NCBI GenBank assembly: GCA_003224665.1
Contig: QHZM01000327.1
Span: 1 to 6,451 of the forward strand
Source: Acidobacteriota bacterium
GTDB lineage: Bacteria; Acidobacteriota; Terriglobia; UBA7540
Length of the DNA: 6,451 nucleotides
Direction of reading: 5' to 3'
The notes beneath the pieces were generated by a model. That model worked only from the letters and a program-made list of their open reading frames with translations, was not told the DNA's origin and ran no database searches. Each line of letters begins with the position of its first letter. The first letter of the stretch is position 1. Of this stretch, positions 5,964 through 6,451 are shown one piece after another. Position numbers and translations under genes: made by a program.

Positions 5964-5992
5964 TTGACCTCGCAAGGAGCGGCCGCTAGAAT
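5964..5992 (+). promoter_or_regulatory. Promoter of the acyl-CoA dehydrogenase gene
   Basis: TTGACC (5964-5969) and TAGAAT (5987-5992) are 17 bases apart, each matching the sigma70 consensus at five of six positions. Transcription would start near 5999. The -35 boxes of this and the selD promoter are 14 bases apart and point away from each other. Confidence 0.6.
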
Positions 5993-6116
5993 CGATTTCT
6001 GTGGCGAGTCACACCGACTGAACCGCATCACCCTGGCCACTTTGAAACCCTCGACCAGACGGCGACGTGCGCAGCCCTGAGCCACGCCTGCGGGATCTGC
6101 CGCAAGGAGAACCACC
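5993..6116 (+). other. Leader of the acyl-CoA dehydrogenase gene with ribosome binding site
   Basis: This is about 118 transcribed bases before the ATG. A clear Shine-Dalgarno AAGGAGA (6104-6110) lies six bases before the ATG and fixes the start at 6117. I see no known riboswitch or terminator-antiterminator pair. The minus-strand frame here is open as far as the selD start, but that is not evidence of coding. Confidence 0.6.
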
Positions 6117-6451
6117 ATGTTTCCCTTTCACGGCGTTGACTTCTTGGAAATCGACTCCCTCTTCAGCGACGAAGAAAAACTCGTCCGCCGGGCGGTGCGG
6201 GAGTTTGTGGAGAAAGAAGTCATCCCACACATCGAAGAGTGGAACCGCGAAGGGAAGTTCCCGAAGCACCTCGTCCCCCTGATGGCCGAGCTGGGCTTCT
6301 ACGGCGCGAACCTCCAGGGGTACGGCTGCGCCGACATGTCCAACGTCCAGTACGGGCTCATCATGCAGGAGCTCGAGCGCGGCGACAGCGGCCTCAGGAG
6401 TTTCGTCTCCGTGCAAGGCGCGCTCGTGATGTATCCGATCAAAGAGTACGG
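6117..6451 (+). CDS. gcdH: Glutaryl-CoA dehydrogenase-like acyl-CoA dehydrogenase, 3' end outside window
   Basis: This is an FAD enzyme of the acyl-CoA dehydrogenase family. The glutaryl-CoA branch oxidises and decarboxylates glutaryl-CoA to crotonyl-CoA in lysine and tryptophan breakdown. Only the first 111 residues are present, starting MFPFHGVDF at an ATG with a strong Shine-Dalgarno sequence. The N-terminal helical domain shows VRRAVREFVEKEVIPHIEEW, the LMAELGFYGANLQGYGCADMSN segment, YGLIMQELERGDSG and LRSFVSVQGALVMYPI. The last two motifs are characteristic of glutaryl-CoA dehydrogenases rather than generic acyl-CoA dehydrogenases, which is my reason for the symbol. The FAD-binding beta domain and the catalytic Glu are beyond the right edge. 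It is divergent from selD with its own promoter. Family is certain; the substrate is a good but unproven inference. Confidence 0.85.
   Translation, partial: MFPFHGVDFLEIDSLFSDEEKLVRRAVREFVEKEVIPHIEEWNREGKFPKHLVPLMAELGFYGANLQGYGCADMSNVQYGLIMQELERGDSGLRSFVSVQGALVMYPIKEY

Noticed and set aside
5867..6118. A separate 83-residue minus-strand protein ending at the UGA
   Set aside because: Its last 15 codons are the SelD N-terminus; the part before the ATG at 5914 lies upstream of the selD promoter and is simply open by chance.
1..6451. CRISPR array, insertion sequence or phage genes
   Set aside because: No spaced direct repeats, transposase motifs or terminal inverted repeats were seen; the genes are ordinary chromosomal metabolic genes.

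Overview
The window is GC-rich bacterial chromosomal DNA with dense housekeeping genes. Five genes run on the minus strand, read from right to left, and one gene on the plus strand is cut by the right edge. Protein style (a selenocysteine-containing SelD, an AcuC/HDAC-type deacetylase, a 629-residue GlmS) and the near absence of Shine-Dalgarno sequences before the minus-strand genes suggest an uncultured soil or sediment lineage, perhaps Acidobacteriota or a relative. That placement is an inference from memory of protein style, not a measurement.

Layout from right to left. At 6117-6451 (+) lies the first third of a glutaryl-CoA dehydrogenase-like acyl-CoA dehydrogenase. It has a good ribosome binding site and a strong sigma70-like promoter at 5964-5992. 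Back to back with it is the minus-strand promoter at 5921-5949, which drives selD (4874-5914). selD is the clearest special case here: its true start is the ATG at 5914, and an in-frame UGA (5867-5869) falls exactly where the family has its catalytic Cys/Sec. An 8-bp perfect hairpin with a GU-starting loop (5835-5855) follows at the right distance to be a bacterial SECIS. SelD is therefore very probably a selenoprotein, and an annotation that starts at the TTG at 5857 loses its active site. Then comes a 463-base stretch (4411-4873) with hairpins and at best one doubtful small ORF, followed by a membrane-anchored protein of unknown function (3772-4410).

Next are argJ (2622-3716, arginine biosynthesis), glmS (666-2555, glucosamine-6-phosphate synthesis) and a 5'-complete but 3'-truncated histone-deacetylase/acetoin-utilization family gene (1-593). 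Spacings are 55, 66 and 72 bases, so these could be cotranscribed, although glmS may have its own -10 element.

Two enzymes look catalytically abnormal. GlmS begins Met-Ser-Gly instead of Met-Cys-Gly, so the nucleophile of its glutaminase domain is Ser, not Cys. ArgJ lacks, in frame, about 42 residues that normally carry the Ala-Thr self-cleavage site and its Thr nucleophile, while both flanks are well conserved. Either could be real biology, a mutation, or an assembly/sequence error; raw reads would decide. I see no mobile element, CRISPR array, tRNA or rRNA. The genes do not form one obvious pathway: the links are amino-acid, amino-sugar and selenium metabolism in a housekeeping neighbourhood.
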